Source of the DNA: Ornithinimicrobium flavum
Lineage (GTDB): Bacteria > Actinomycetota > Actinomycetes > Actinomycetales > Dermatophilaceae
Reading direction: 5' to 3'
Length of the DNA: 64,000 nt
NCBI RefSeq assembly: GCF_004526345.1
Contig: NZ_CP038213.1
Span: 2,852,001-2,916,000, forward strand
This document shows, piece after piece, positions 9,677 through 19,484 of this stretch (within the stretch, counting starts at the first letter, position 1; the number at the start of each line of letters is the position of its first letter). A model generated the notes under the pieces. The model did not search any database. It was not told the origin of the DNA and saw only the letters and a program-made list of their open reading frames with translations. Position numbers and translations under genes: made by a program.

Positions 9677-11275
9677 CGGGCGATCACCGCCTCGGTCCAC
9701 GGGGCCGTCACGGTGAGCAGGAGTGCGGGGTGGACCCCGACCGCAAGGATGAGGGTGCTCAGCACGCCGAGCGCGACCCGCTCGGTCCGGATCGCGTCGG
9801 GGGTGCGCGGCTCCGCCCGGTCCCCCGACCAGACCTCGTGCAGGACCCGGGCCGCGTAGGCGACGGCGAGCACGGCGCCCAGGGCCCCCGCGACGACGAA
9901 CGCCCGGAACCATTCCTCCGGCCGGTCCGGGGCCGGGGTCCACGCGCCCAGCAGCGCACCGGTCTCGCCCCAGAAGCCGGCCAGGCCCGGCAGCCCCATG
10001 GACGCCGCCATCCCGAGCACGAGGGCCGCGCCGAGCCGGGGGTTGACCTCGCGCAGGGCGGCCCGCGCGACCGAGAGGTCGGCGGAGCCCCAGCGGTGCT
10101 TGAGCCCGCCGACGACGACGAAGAGCAGGGCGGAGATCAGGCCGTGCGCAACGTTGCCGAACAGCGCCGCCTGCATCCCGGTCGCCGTGCCCGAGGCCAG
10201 GCCGAGCACGACGAAACCCAGGTGCGCGATCGAGGACCACGCGACGAGGCGCTTCAGGTCCCGCTCGACCAGGCACGCCAGACCGGCCCAGACCACCCCG
10301 ACCACCCCCAGCCCGCCCAGCAGGGGGGCCCAGGTGGCGAACCCCTCGGGCACCACCGGCACGACCAGCCTGGCGATGCCGTAGGTCCCCAGCTTCAGCA
10401 GCACCGCGGCCAGCAGGACCGAGCCGGCGGTGGGGGCCGTCGCGTGGACCCAGGGAGCCAGGTGTGCAGCGGGAACACCGGGATCTTGAGGGCCAGACCG
10501 AGCAGCAGGACGGCGGCGACGACCACCTGGGTGCTCCGGTCCAGCCCGGTGGCGCCGGTGGCCGCCCACCGGGCCAGGTCGGTGGTGCCGGTGGCGGTGG
10601 CGAGCAGGAGCAGGCCGACCAGCAGGAGCGAGGAGCCGACCACGGTGACGACGAGAAAGCGCAGGGCCGCACCCTCACGGTCGCTGCCGGGGTCGCCGTA
10701 CCGCCCCACGAGCACCCACATCGGGACCAGGACCAGCTCGAAGCCGATGAAGAACAGGAGCGCGTCCCCCGCGAGGAAGGTGATGAGCGCCCCGAGCAGG
10801 ACCAGCAGGAGGCACGCGTGGTAGGTCGCCAGGCCGGGGACGTCGGTGCCCCGCAGGACGGGGATGGGCGCGGTCGGGCTCGTGCCCTGCAGGTCGGGCT
10901 CGGCAGGTCGCGGCGGCGGGGGGACGTGCAGGTGCAGTGACACGGCGACGACCCCGACGACGGCGGTGAGCAGCAGCAGCGGGGCGCTGAGGTCGTCCGG
11001 GACCAGACGCAGCCAGACGCCGAGGCTCGGGATCCAGGGCGCCTCGAGCTCCGGCCGGTGCAGGGCGACCCCGAGCACCGCGACGGCCGAGACGACCGCC
11101 GCGGCCAGCGACGTCAGGTGGACGGTCCGCCGGCCCGGCGGGGTCGGCCACCGCCCGGCGGCGAGCAGGGTCACCGCCGCCAGCAGCAGCGGGGCGAGGG
11201 CCAGCACGAGCCAGCCCGTGCCCAGGTCGGGCACCAGTGCGGTGGCGTCGTCGACGACCGAACGGAGGGTGGAGC

Positions 11276-11279
<4 letters not shown>
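9673..11279 (-). CDS. nuoM: NADH-quinone oxidoreductase subunit M, second set (frameshifted)
   Basis: Reconstructed length is about 535 residues from GTG 11279, which overlaps the nuoL2 stop. The first part contains FFIGFELVLVPMWVLVG and LKIPVFPLHTWLP. The rest continues in the next frame as WVHATAPTAGSVLLAAVLLKLGTYG, the universally conserved NuoM lysine segment. One base is missing near 10453, between the Pro codon and TGG. It is a proton-pumping membrane subunit. Because the shift falls inside a core motif and both sides are conserved, a sequence error is likelier than a pseudogene. Confidence 0.85.
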
Positions 11280-13308
<2,029 letters not shown>

Positions 13309-13312
<4 letters not shown>

Positions 13313-13688
13313 GCGACCTCCCCGTCCTGCGCCGGCGGGCGGTCCCGGTCCCGCGGGCGGTCCCGGTCCCGCGGATGCTCGGCGAGCGGCGCGTGCAGGT
13401 CGACGTGACCCCGGGCTCGGAAGAGGGCGAGCAGGATCGCCAGGGCGAGGACCACCTCGGCGGCGGCGATCGTGATGACGAAGAGGGTCAGGACCTGGGC
13501 GGAGGCGTGCGGGTCGGTCGCGGCGAGGCCGGTCTGCCCGACGGTGACCAGCAGCAGCCCGGCCGCCCCGAGGAGCAGCTCGACGCCGACGAGGACGAGC
13601 ACCGCGTGCCGACGGGCCAGGATGCCGTAGACACCCAGACCGGCCAGCGCCGCCACGAGGAAGAGTAGGGCAGGGCGGGGCGGATCAC
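13309..13688 (-). CDS. nuoK: NADH-quinone oxidoreductase subunit K, second set (frameshifted near start)
   Basis: Reconstructed length is about 126 residues from GTG 13688 (VIRPAL). It then shifts to the frame that reads LLFLVAALAGLGVYGILARR and VLVLVGVELLLGAAGLLLV, the NuoK signature with its membrane glutamate. One base is missing in the C run near 13668-13672. A start at an internal GTG in the second frame is possible but would remove part of helix 1. The C terminus has a charged Arg/Asp-Pro tail (PRDRDRPRDRDRP) beyond the usual length of about 100 residues. It overlaps nuoJ2 and nuoL2. Confidence 0.78.
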
Positions 13689-14268
13689 GACGCTCCGCCC
13701 GCGTCGCCGCCGTCGCCCTGGACCGCCTCGACCTCGGCGGGGGCGTCCGGTCGCCGGCTGGCGTCGTCGGCACCACCGACGGGCGCCCGCGCCACCGCGA
13801 CGCGACCGCGGCCACCAGGGCCAGGAGCAGCAGCGCGGACAGCAGCTCGAAGGGCCACACGTAGGTGCCGAAGATCCCGGTCGCCACCTCGGCGTTGTCA
13901 GGACCGGCGACCTCCACCGAGCCCCACCCGAAGGCGGCGAGGAGCGCACCGCCGAGCACCACGGTGGTGCCGGCGCCGACGAGCGCGGACGCCACGCGCT
14001 GCGGCACCGAGGTCACCACCGGCACCCCGCCCTGCCGCGTCAGCATGAGCGCGAAGAGCACGAGGACCACGACCGCCCCGACGTAGACGAGCAGCTGGAC
14101 CAGGGCCACCAGCTCCGCGCCCAGCACCAGGTAGCAACCGGCAAGCCCGCCGAGGGCCACGACGAGCCACAGCGCGGCATGCAGGACGTGCCGGGAGGTC
14201 ACCGCGAGAAGGCCGGCCCCACCCGTGAGGAGGCCGACCGCGACGAAGAGCACGTCAAGACCGCTCAT
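13685..14268 (-). CDS. nuoJ: NADH-quinone oxidoreductase subunit J, second set (frameshifted near end)
   Basis: About 194 residues after correction. It starts at ATG 14268 ([20 protein letters not shown]), with [21 protein letters not shown] as the conserved NuoJ helix 3. The visible frame runs on without a stop into nuoK2. A one-base change near 13780-13800 restores an acidic tail ending in GDAGGAS and a TGA at 13685-13687 that overlaps the nuoK2 GTG, the normal arrangement. The apparent NuoJ-NuoK fusion is therefore an artefact. It forms part of the proton-translocating membrane arm. Confidence 0.78.
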
Positions 14269-14887
14269 CGGGCTCCTCCCCCGCAGTCGCCTCGTCCTTC
14301 GTCTCCGCCTCGTCCTTCGTCTCCGCCGCCACGGCCGAGTCGCCCGGCACCGCCGCCGCGGCCCGGGCCTCGACCTGCTCGCTCGCGAGCTGCCCCGCCG
14401 GCGCGACCGGGGTGTCCTGCTGCCCCTCATACCCCTCCGGCCACGTCGACTCCGGCACCCGTCGCATCCAGGTGCCCAGCCGCTCCTTGTCGTGGAGCAG
14501 GTTGCGGATGTCACCCTCGGCGTAGGCGAAGTCGGGGGCCCAGAAGAGCGCGTCGAAGGGGCAGACCTCCACGCAGATGCCGCAGTACATGCACAGCGAG
14601 TAGTCGATGTCGAAGCGGTCCAGGACGTTCTTCTGCCGCGCGCGACCACCGCTGCCCGGTGGCGGTTCCACGGTCTCCTTGTGCGAGTCGATCGTGATGC
14701 ACCAGTCGGGGCACTCCCGCGCGCAGAGCATGCAGGACGTGCAGTTCTCCTCCAGCAGGGCGATCACGCCCCGGCTGCGCTCGGGCAGGTCCGGGGAGGT
14801 ATGGGGGTACTGCGCCGTGTGCGCACCCGCCCGGAGGGTGCGGGCCGTGGTGCGCAGCCCCGCGAGCAGACCCTTGACCGACCTCAT
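14255..14887 (-). CDS. nuoI: NADH-quinone oxidoreductase subunit I, second set
   Basis: 210 residues from ATG 14887. Two 4Fe-4S clusters are supported by [12 protein letters not shown] and [12 protein letters not shown]. The subunit relays electrons to the quinone site. The last 60 residues or so are an Ala/Glu/Asp-rich tail containing two copies of a six-residue ETKDEA unit, from an 18-bp tandem repeat. It overlaps nuoH2 by four bases and nuoJ2 by fourteen. With no nuoE/F/G alongside, this subunit could be an entry point for a ferredoxin electron donor (inference). Confidence 0.9.
   Translation of the reverse strand: MRSVKGLLAGLRTTARTLRAGAHTAQYPHTSPDLPERSRGVIALLEENCTSCMLCARECPDWCITIDSHKETVEPPPGSGGRARQKNVLDRFDIDYSLCMYCGICVEVCPFDALFWAPDFAYAEGDIRNLLHDKERLGTWMRRVPESTWPEGYEGQQDTPVAPAGQLASEQVEARAAAAVPGDSAVAAETKDEAETKDEATAGEEPDERS
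14288..14323. repeat. Two tandem 18-bp units inside nuoI2
   Basis: Two identical 18-bp copies (14288-14305 and 14306-14323) encode the duplicated ETKDEA segment in the NuoI2 tail. Confidence 0.8.
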
Positions 14888-15858
14888 CCGAGCATCACCA
14901 CCACGACGCCGGTGAGGGCCAGCTGGGCCAGCGCGACGGGGAGGAGCACCAGCCAGGCGAAGCGCTGCAGCTGGTCCTCCCTCACGCGCGGCCAGGCCAC
15001 CCGCAGCCACAGCAGCAGGACGCCGACCAGCGAGGCCTTGAGCAGGGTCCAGAGGACCCCGACCACCGCGACGTCCCCGAAGGGGCCCCGCCAGCCGCCG
15101 AGGAAGAGCACGGCGAAGAGCAGGGACATCACGACCATGCCGGCGTACTCGGCGAGCAGGAAGAAGGCGAAGCGGAGGCCGGTGTACTCGGTCAGCGGGC
15201 CGAAGACGATCTCACCGTCGGCGACCGGCGCGTCGAACGGCGTCCGCTGCAGCTCGGCCACGGCCGCGGTCAGGAAGACGAAGGCCGCGGGCGCCTGCCA
15301 CAGCAGCCACCACCACGACCACTCCTGGACGATGCCGGTGAGCGACAGGGTGCCGGCCGCCATCGCGACGCTCGCCGCCGCGAGCAGCAGGGGCAGCTCG
15401 TAGGAGACGAGCTGGGCGCCCGCACGCAGACCCCCCAGGAGGGAGTACTTGTTGCCGGACCCCCAGCCGGCCATGAGGGTGCCGATCACCCCGACGCTCG
15501 TGGCGGCCAGCACGAGCAGCAGGCTGGCCGGCACGTCGGCGGCGACCCAGGTCGCGCCCCAGGGGATCGCGGCCAGCGCGACGAGGTAGGGGACGAGGGC
15601 GACGGCGGGCGCGAGGCGGAAGACCGGCCGGTCCGCCGCCGCCGGGGTCACGTCCTCCTTCTGCGCGAACTTGATGCCGTCGGCGACCAGCTGGAGGATG
15701 CCGTGCGGCCCGGCCTCCATCGGGCCGAGCCGGCCCTGCATGTGCCCCATCATCTTGTGCTCGAGCTGACCCAGGGCCAGGGGCAGCGTGAGGAAGGCCG
15801 CCATCACGACGACGGCCTTCAGCGCGACCTCGAGGGCCAGCGGGAGTTCAGCGAGCAT
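14884..15858 (-). CDS. nuoH: NADH-quinone oxidoreductase subunit H, second set
   Basis: 324 residues and about eight helices. It has [25 protein letters not shown], the quinone-tunnel loop, followed by [16 protein letters not shown]. NuoH anchors the peripheral arm and helps form the quinone chamber. It is the first gene of the nuoH-N2 run. A TAGGGT hexamer eight bases before the ATG suggests its own leaderless promoter. It is shorter than the 473-residue NuoH at 49 kb, which has a long C-terminal tail. Confidence 0.92.
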   Translation of the reverse strand: MLAELPLALEVALKAVVVMAAFLTLPLALGQLEHKMMGHMQGRLGPMEAGPHGILQLVADGIKFAQKEDVTPAAADRPVFRLAPAVALVPYLVALAAIPWGATWVAADVPASLLLVLAATSVGVIGTLMAGWGSGNKYSLLGGLRAGAQLVSYELPLLLAAASVAMAAGTLSLTGIVQEWSWWWLLWQAPAAFVFLTAAVAELQRTPFDAPVADGEIVFGPLTEYTGLRFAFFLLAEYAGMVVMSLLFAVLFLGGWRGPFGDVAVVGVLWTLLKASLVGVLLLWLRVAWPRVREDQLQRFAWLVLLPVALAQLALTGVVVVMLG

Positions 15859-15866
15859 CGCCCGCC

Positions 15867-15872
15867 ACCCTA
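15867..15872 (-). promoter_or_regulatory. -10-like TAGGGT before nuoH2
   Basis: On the minus strand GGCTAGGGTG places TAGGGT eight bases before the nuoH2 ATG, implying a leaderless transcript. The same core and spacing precede nuoA2. No clear -35 is seen. Confidence 0.4.
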
Positions 15873-15921
15873 GCCAAGACCGCCCCCTTGCCGTGGCCCC
15901 CGCGCCGGACGCCCCCTGGCC

Positions 15922-16332
15922 TCACCCGGTGAACAGGCAGAACGGGTGCCCGTCCGGGTCGACCATGACCCGGACGTCCTGCTGCGGCTGGTGGGGGTGG
16001 GTCGAGGCGCCGCACGCGAGCGCCCAGGCCTGCGCCTGCTCCAGGTCGTCCACCGCGAGGTCCAGGTGCGCCTGCGGCTGCTGCTCCCCCGGCGTGCTGG
16101 GCCAGACCGGCCGCACGAAGTGGGGGTCCCACTCCAGGTTGATGGTCATCCCGGTGGCGCCCGCCGCCGCTCGCAGCTGGGCCCAGCCGGCCTCGGCCGG
16201 CTCACCCTCGCGCGGGCCCTCGCTGCGCGCCACCTCCACCCCGAGCAGGTCGGCGTAGAACCGCGCGAGCCGCCGCGGGTGCGGCGTGCTGAGGCTGACC
16301 GAGGTGGCCTGGATCCGGGGGCGAGACGGCAT
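15922..16332 (-). CDS. VOC/glyoxalase-like domain protein
   Basis: 136 residues with two beta-alpha-beta-beta-beta units typical of the vicinal oxygen chelate superfamily: RLARFYADLLGVEVARSEG near the start and VMVDPDGHPFCLFTG at the end. Metal ligands and substrate are not certain; many such actinobacterial proteins are resistance-like or of unknown role. It lies between nuoH2 and the divergent SDR gene and is not obviously part of the complex I operon. Confidence 0.85.
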   Translation of the reverse strand: MPSRPRIQATSVSLSTPHPRRLARFYADLLGVEVARSEGPREGEPAEAGWAQLRAAAGATGMTINLEWDPHFVRPVWPSTPGEQQPQAHLDLAVDDLEQAQAWALACGASTHPHQPQQDVRVMVDPDGHPFCLFTG

Positions 16333-16467
16333 ACCCCATCCTCACCCGACGCACGACCCTCAGCCACCCCCGTCGCCGGCGCGGCCGCGGTGTGAACTCT
16401 CCCGGCCCCTCGCGCAACGTCGACCCACTCGCTTGCGCCCCATGGGGAGGCGGGGCACGATCCGCGT

Positions 16468-17274
16468 ATGCCGCTGCCCTCCCCCTCCGCCCTGTTCTCC
16501 CTCCAGGGCCGCCGTGCCCTGGTCACCGGCGCCGGCCGGGGGATCGGCCGTGCGATCGCCCTCGGGCTGGCCGGTGCGGGCGCCCAGGTGGCCCTGGTCG
16601 CCCGCTCCGCGTCCGAGCTGGACGAGGTCGCGGCGCGGGTGCGGGAAGGTGGCTCGCCGGGGAGGACAGCCGCTACCCCCGGCGTCGTCACCGTGCCCGC
16701 CGACCTCGCCGACACGGCGGCGCTCGAGGACCTCGCCGAGACGGTGAGCCGCCGTCTCGGTGGCGTCATCGACGTGGTGGTGCACGCGGCCGGCGTCCAG
16801 GCCCGCGGTCGGGCCACCGAGCTGACCGACGCCGACTTCGCCCGGGTGCTCACGGTGAACCTCACCGCGCCGTGGCGGCTGAGCACCGAGGTCGCGCGTC
16901 GGCAGCTGGCCGCGGGCGTCGGGGGCAGCCACGTGATGGTCGCCTCCATGCTGGCGGTGACGTCGCGCCCCGAGGTCTCCCCCTATGTCGCCAGCAAGAC
17001 CGGGCTCCTGGGCACCGTGAGGGCGCTGAGCACCGAGTGGGCGCCGCACGGCATCCGCGTCAACGCCCTGGCACCGGGGTACGTCGCGACGGCTCTGACG
17101 AGCCCGATGTTCGAGCAGCCGGACTGGCGGCAGGAGACGCTGCGGCGGGTGCCGCTGGGACGCTTCGGCCAGCCGGAGGACCTGGTCGGTCCGGCACTCC
17201 TGCTGGCCTCCGACGCCGGCAGCTACATCACCGGCCACCTGCTGACGGTCGACGGGGGCTGGACCTCGTCCTGA
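16468..17274 (+). CDS. Short-chain dehydrogenase/reductase
   Basis: 268 residues of a classical SDR. The NAD(P)-binding TGAGRGIG is at 20-27, and the catalytic Ser160, Tyr173 and Lys177 (YVASK) are all present. The end ITGHLLTVDGGWTSS is typical of gluconate 5-dehydrogenase/3-oxoacyl reductase-like members. It oxidises or reduces a small alcohol/ketone, identity unknown. It is convergent with the BKACE gene (32-bp gap) and divergent from the VOC gene. It sits inside the scattered second complex I region. Confidence 0.88.
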   Translation: MPLPSPSALFSLQGRRALVTGAGRGIGRAIALGLAGAGAQVALVARSASELDEVAARVREGGSPGRTAATPGVVTVPADLADTAALEDLAETVSRRLGGVIDVVVHAAGVQARGRATELTDADFARVLTVNLTAPWRLSTEVARRQLAAGVGGSHVMVASMLAVTSRPEVSPYVASKTGLLGTVRALSTEWAPHGIRVNALAPGYVATALTSPMFEQPDWRQETLRRVPLGRFGQPEDLVGPALLLASDAGSYITGHLLTVDGGWTSS

Positions 17275-17306
17275 CCCCGCCGACCCTGGCCTGCGGCGAG
17301 CTCCTC

Positions 17307-18239
17307 CTAGAACCCGACCTTGTCCCGACCCTTGAGACCGAGCATCTCGCGGGCCTCGTCGGGGGTCGCGATCTCGTAGCTGAGGTCCTCCAGCGCGGAC
17401 CGGATCTTGGCGACCTGGGCCGCGTTGGAGGTGGCGAGCTCCTTGGGCTCGATCCACAGCGAGTCCTCGAGCCCGACCCGGACGTGCGAGCCCATCTGCG
17501 CCCCCATGACGGCCAGCGGCATCTGGTTCCGGCCGGCGCCCAGGATCGACCACTCGTAGTCGTCCCCGAGGAGACGGTTCGCGGTGCGGCGCATGTGCAT
17601 GAGGTCCTCTGGGTGGCCCCCGATGCCGCCGAGGATGCCGAAGACGGACTGGACGAAGAGCCTGCCGCGGGTGAGACCGCGGGCATGCATGTGCTGCAGG
17701 TTGTAAAGGTGGGAGATGTCGTAGCACTCGAACTCGAAACGGGTGTCGTTCTGCGCCCCGATCTCCAGGACGGTCTCGATGTCCTTGAAGGTGTTGCGGA
17801 AGACGACGTCGCGGGTCGCCTCGAGCACCTGCGGCTCCCAGTCGTGCTGGAAGTCGGTGAACCGGTCGAGCATCGGGTAGAGGCCGAAGTTCATCGAGCC
17901 CATGTTGAGCGAGGCCAGCTCGGGCTTGAACTCGCGCACCGGGCGCAGCCGCTCCTCGACGGTCATCGTGGGGTTGCCCCCGGTCGTGATGTTGAGGACG
18001 GCGTCGGTGTTGCCGCTCACCTTCTCCAGGATGGGTGCGAAGTGGGCGGGGTCCTGCGAGGGACGACCGTCCTTCGGATCGCGGGTGTGCAGGTGCACGA
18101 TCGCCGCGCCCGCCTCCGCGGCGCCGATCGCCGCGTCGGCGATCTCGTCGGGGTTGGCGGGCAGGTGGGGCGACATGGACGGGGTGTGGATACCGCCGGT
18201 GACGGCAGCGGTGATGATGACCTTGCGGATCGTGGCCAC
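17307..18239 (-). CDS. BKACE-family beta-keto acid cleavage enzyme (DUF849)
   Basis: 310 residues of a TIM-barrel zinc enzyme homologous to 3-keto-5-aminohexanoate cleavage enzyme. These enzymes condense a beta-keto acid with acetyl-CoA, giving acetoacetate plus a new CoA ester. HLHTRDPKDGRPS (His49, His51) supplies zinc ligands; MGSMNFG and GGIGGHPEDLMHM are family segments. AGAGGAGAG precedes the ATG. It is 18 bp downstream of DUF427 on the same strand. The specific keto acid cannot be assigned. It occupies, with neighbours, the place between nuoC2 and nuoH2 where nuoD would normally be. Confidence 0.87.
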   Translation of the reverse strand: MATIRKVIITAAVTGGIHTPSMSPHLPANPDEIADAAIGAAEAGAAIVHLHTRDPKDGRPSQDPAHFAPILEKVSGNTDAVLNITTGGNPTMTVEERLRPVREFKPELASLNMGSMNFGLYPMLDRFTDFQHDWEPQVLEATRDVVFRNTFKDIETVLEIGAQNDTRFEFECYDISHLYNLQHMHARGLTRGRLFVQSVFGILGGIGGHPEDLMHMRRTANRLLGDDYEWSILGAGRNQMPLAVMGAQMGSHVRVGLEDSLWIEPKELATSNAAQVAKIRSALEDLSYEIATPDEAREMLGLKGRDKVGF

Positions 18240-18257
18240 GGACTCTCCTCTGTCGGG

Positions 18258-18758
18258 TTACCAGCCCATCGTCCCAGGCTCACCCTTGAACGGACCCACC
18301 ACCCGGGAGGTGATCCAGCCGCCGTAGAAGCCGCCCGGCTGGGGCAGCACCTCCTCCCCGTCGACCAGGCAGCGGTCCATGCGCCCGGGGTAGAGCGCCA
18401 CGTGGCCCTTGAGCTCGGCGAACGGTCGGGTCGGCTTCGGGTAGTGCCAGGCTGCCCGCTCCTCGACGCGGTCCCCCGCCACGACGTCGAGGTAGGACGC
18501 GCGGCCCTTCCACTCGCAGAACGAGCTGCCGGCGGCCGGACGCAGCACACCGGGCGCGACGTCCTCCACCGGTAGGTAGTAGGTCGGGGGGTGACTGGTC
18601 TCCAGCACCCGCAGGGCCCGGGTCGTCCGCACGATGGTGCGCCCGCCCAGCTCGACCTCGACGAGCTCGTCGGTCCGCTCCAGCCGCGGGGGCCGGGGGT
18701 AGTCCCACACCGACTCCTGGCCGGGGCCGGGCTCCTGACGTCTCGGGCGCGCGCGCAT
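18258..18758 (-). CDS. DUF427 domain protein
   Basis: 166 residues from ATG 18758. The opening PGPGQESVWDYPRPPRLE and the WHYPKPTRPFAELKGHVALY segment are typical of stand-alone DUF427 proteins, whose function is unknown. The visible frame is open upstream into nuoC2, but that is due to an extra base in a nine-C run (see nuoC2). A normal nuoC2 stop would lie 11 bp before this ATG. Probably co-transcribed with nuoC2 and the BKACE gene. Confidence 0.82.
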   Translation of the reverse strand: MRARPRRQEPGPGQESVWDYPRPPRLERTDELVEVELGGRTIVRTTRALRVLETSHPPTYYLPVEDVAPGVLRPAAGSSFCEWKGRASYLDVVAGDRVEERAAWHYPKPTRPFAELKGHVALYPGRMDRCLVDGEEVLPQPGGFYGGWITSRVVGPFKGEPGTMGW

Positions 18759-18769
18759 CCTGCCGGCTC

Positions 18770-19343
18770 CTACCGCGGTCCCCAGGACGGGTCCGGGACG
18801 CCCGGGGGCAGCAGCCGTCGGCGGGACGGGGACCGGCGTGCCGACGCCCCCCCCCTCACCCGGCTCCTTGGCGCCGGGCCACGGCTTGGACGCCCTGGCC
18901 CCCAGCACGAACTCCTTGCGCAGGGGCGTCCCCTCGAAGCCGTCGGGCAGCAGGAGGGGCCGGAGCCCCATACCCGTCCCGTCGTCGAAGTCCTCGAAGC
19001 CGATGCCGAACATCTCGGCGGTCTCCCGCTCGTGCCAGGCAGCGCCCGCGAAGACGTCGGTCACCGAGCGCACGCCCTGACCGTCCGGCACCCTCGTCAG
19101 CAGCAGGACGCGCCGCAGGCCGGAGCCCCCGCCCGCACCGCGCACGTCGATGAGGTGGCAGACGATGTCGAAGCCCGGCTCGGGCAGGCTGTCCTCCGCC
19201 ACCACCCCGGACGCCTCGGCCCCACCGTCGGTCTGGTCGACGGCGGACAACCAGTCGAAGTAGGCGTAGCCCTCGTCACGGGCGGCACGGACCGCGTCGT
19301 GCCACCCCTGGCGCTCGACCCGGCGCTGCTCCACCTGAGACAT
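18770..19343 (-). CDS. nuoC: NADH-quinone oxidoreductase subunit C, second set (frameshifted near end)
   Basis: About 190 residues after correction. The 30-kDa subunit motif WHERETAEMFGIGFED is present, then LRPLLLPDGFEGTPLRKEF. In the visible frame the gene reads on into DUF427. If one C is removed from the nine-C run at 18847-18855, the tail becomes RRRLLPPGVPDPSWGPR and ends at a TAG (18770-18772) just before the DUF427 ATG. A TAGGCT hexamer seven bases before ATG 19343 suggests its own leaderless promoter. It is separated from nuoA2-B2 by a DUF222 gene and from nuoH2 by three or more genes. Confidence 0.85.
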
Positions 19344-19350
19344 GGACCTC

Positions 19351-19356
19351 AGCCTA
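19351..19356 (-). promoter_or_regulatory. -10-like TAGGCT before nuoC2
   Basis: TAGGCT on the minus strand lies seven bases before the nuoC2 ATG, the spacing expected for a leaderless transcript. No convincing -35 is seen. Confidence 0.35.
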
Positions 19357-19434
19357 CCCACGCGTCGCAGGCGGGGGACGATCTTCCTCGCCCCGCCTCT
19401 TGCGGCGTGCGTGCAGGCCTGCTAGCGTGAGTTT

Positions 19435-19450
19435 ACGAACACATGTTCGA
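19435..19450 (+). promoter_or_regulatory. LexA/SOS-like box
   Basis: ACGAACACATGTTCGA matches the actinobacterial LexA consensus TCGAAC-N4-GTTCGA at 11 of 12 fixed positions. It lies just after a TAGCGT hexamer (19423-19428), so it would cover the likely start point. This implies DNA-damage control of the DUF222-HNH gene and possibly of the divergent nuoC2 unit. Confidence 0.7.
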
Positions 19451-19484
19451 ACCATCAGGTGGGGCTGAGGGGAGGGGGAGGCTC

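Noticed and set aside
16392-18575. Long antisense or off-frame reading frames, for example here, 11237-13408, 50349-53183 and 60093-63347
   Set aside because: They lie opposite well-recognised genes, have low-complexity Arg/Gly/Pro-rich translations, and arise from third-position GC bias.
19443-19445. ATG 19443 as start of the DUF222-HNH gene
   Set aside because: It lies inside the SOS box with no ribosome site. GTG 19485 has a strong site and fits the promoter layout.
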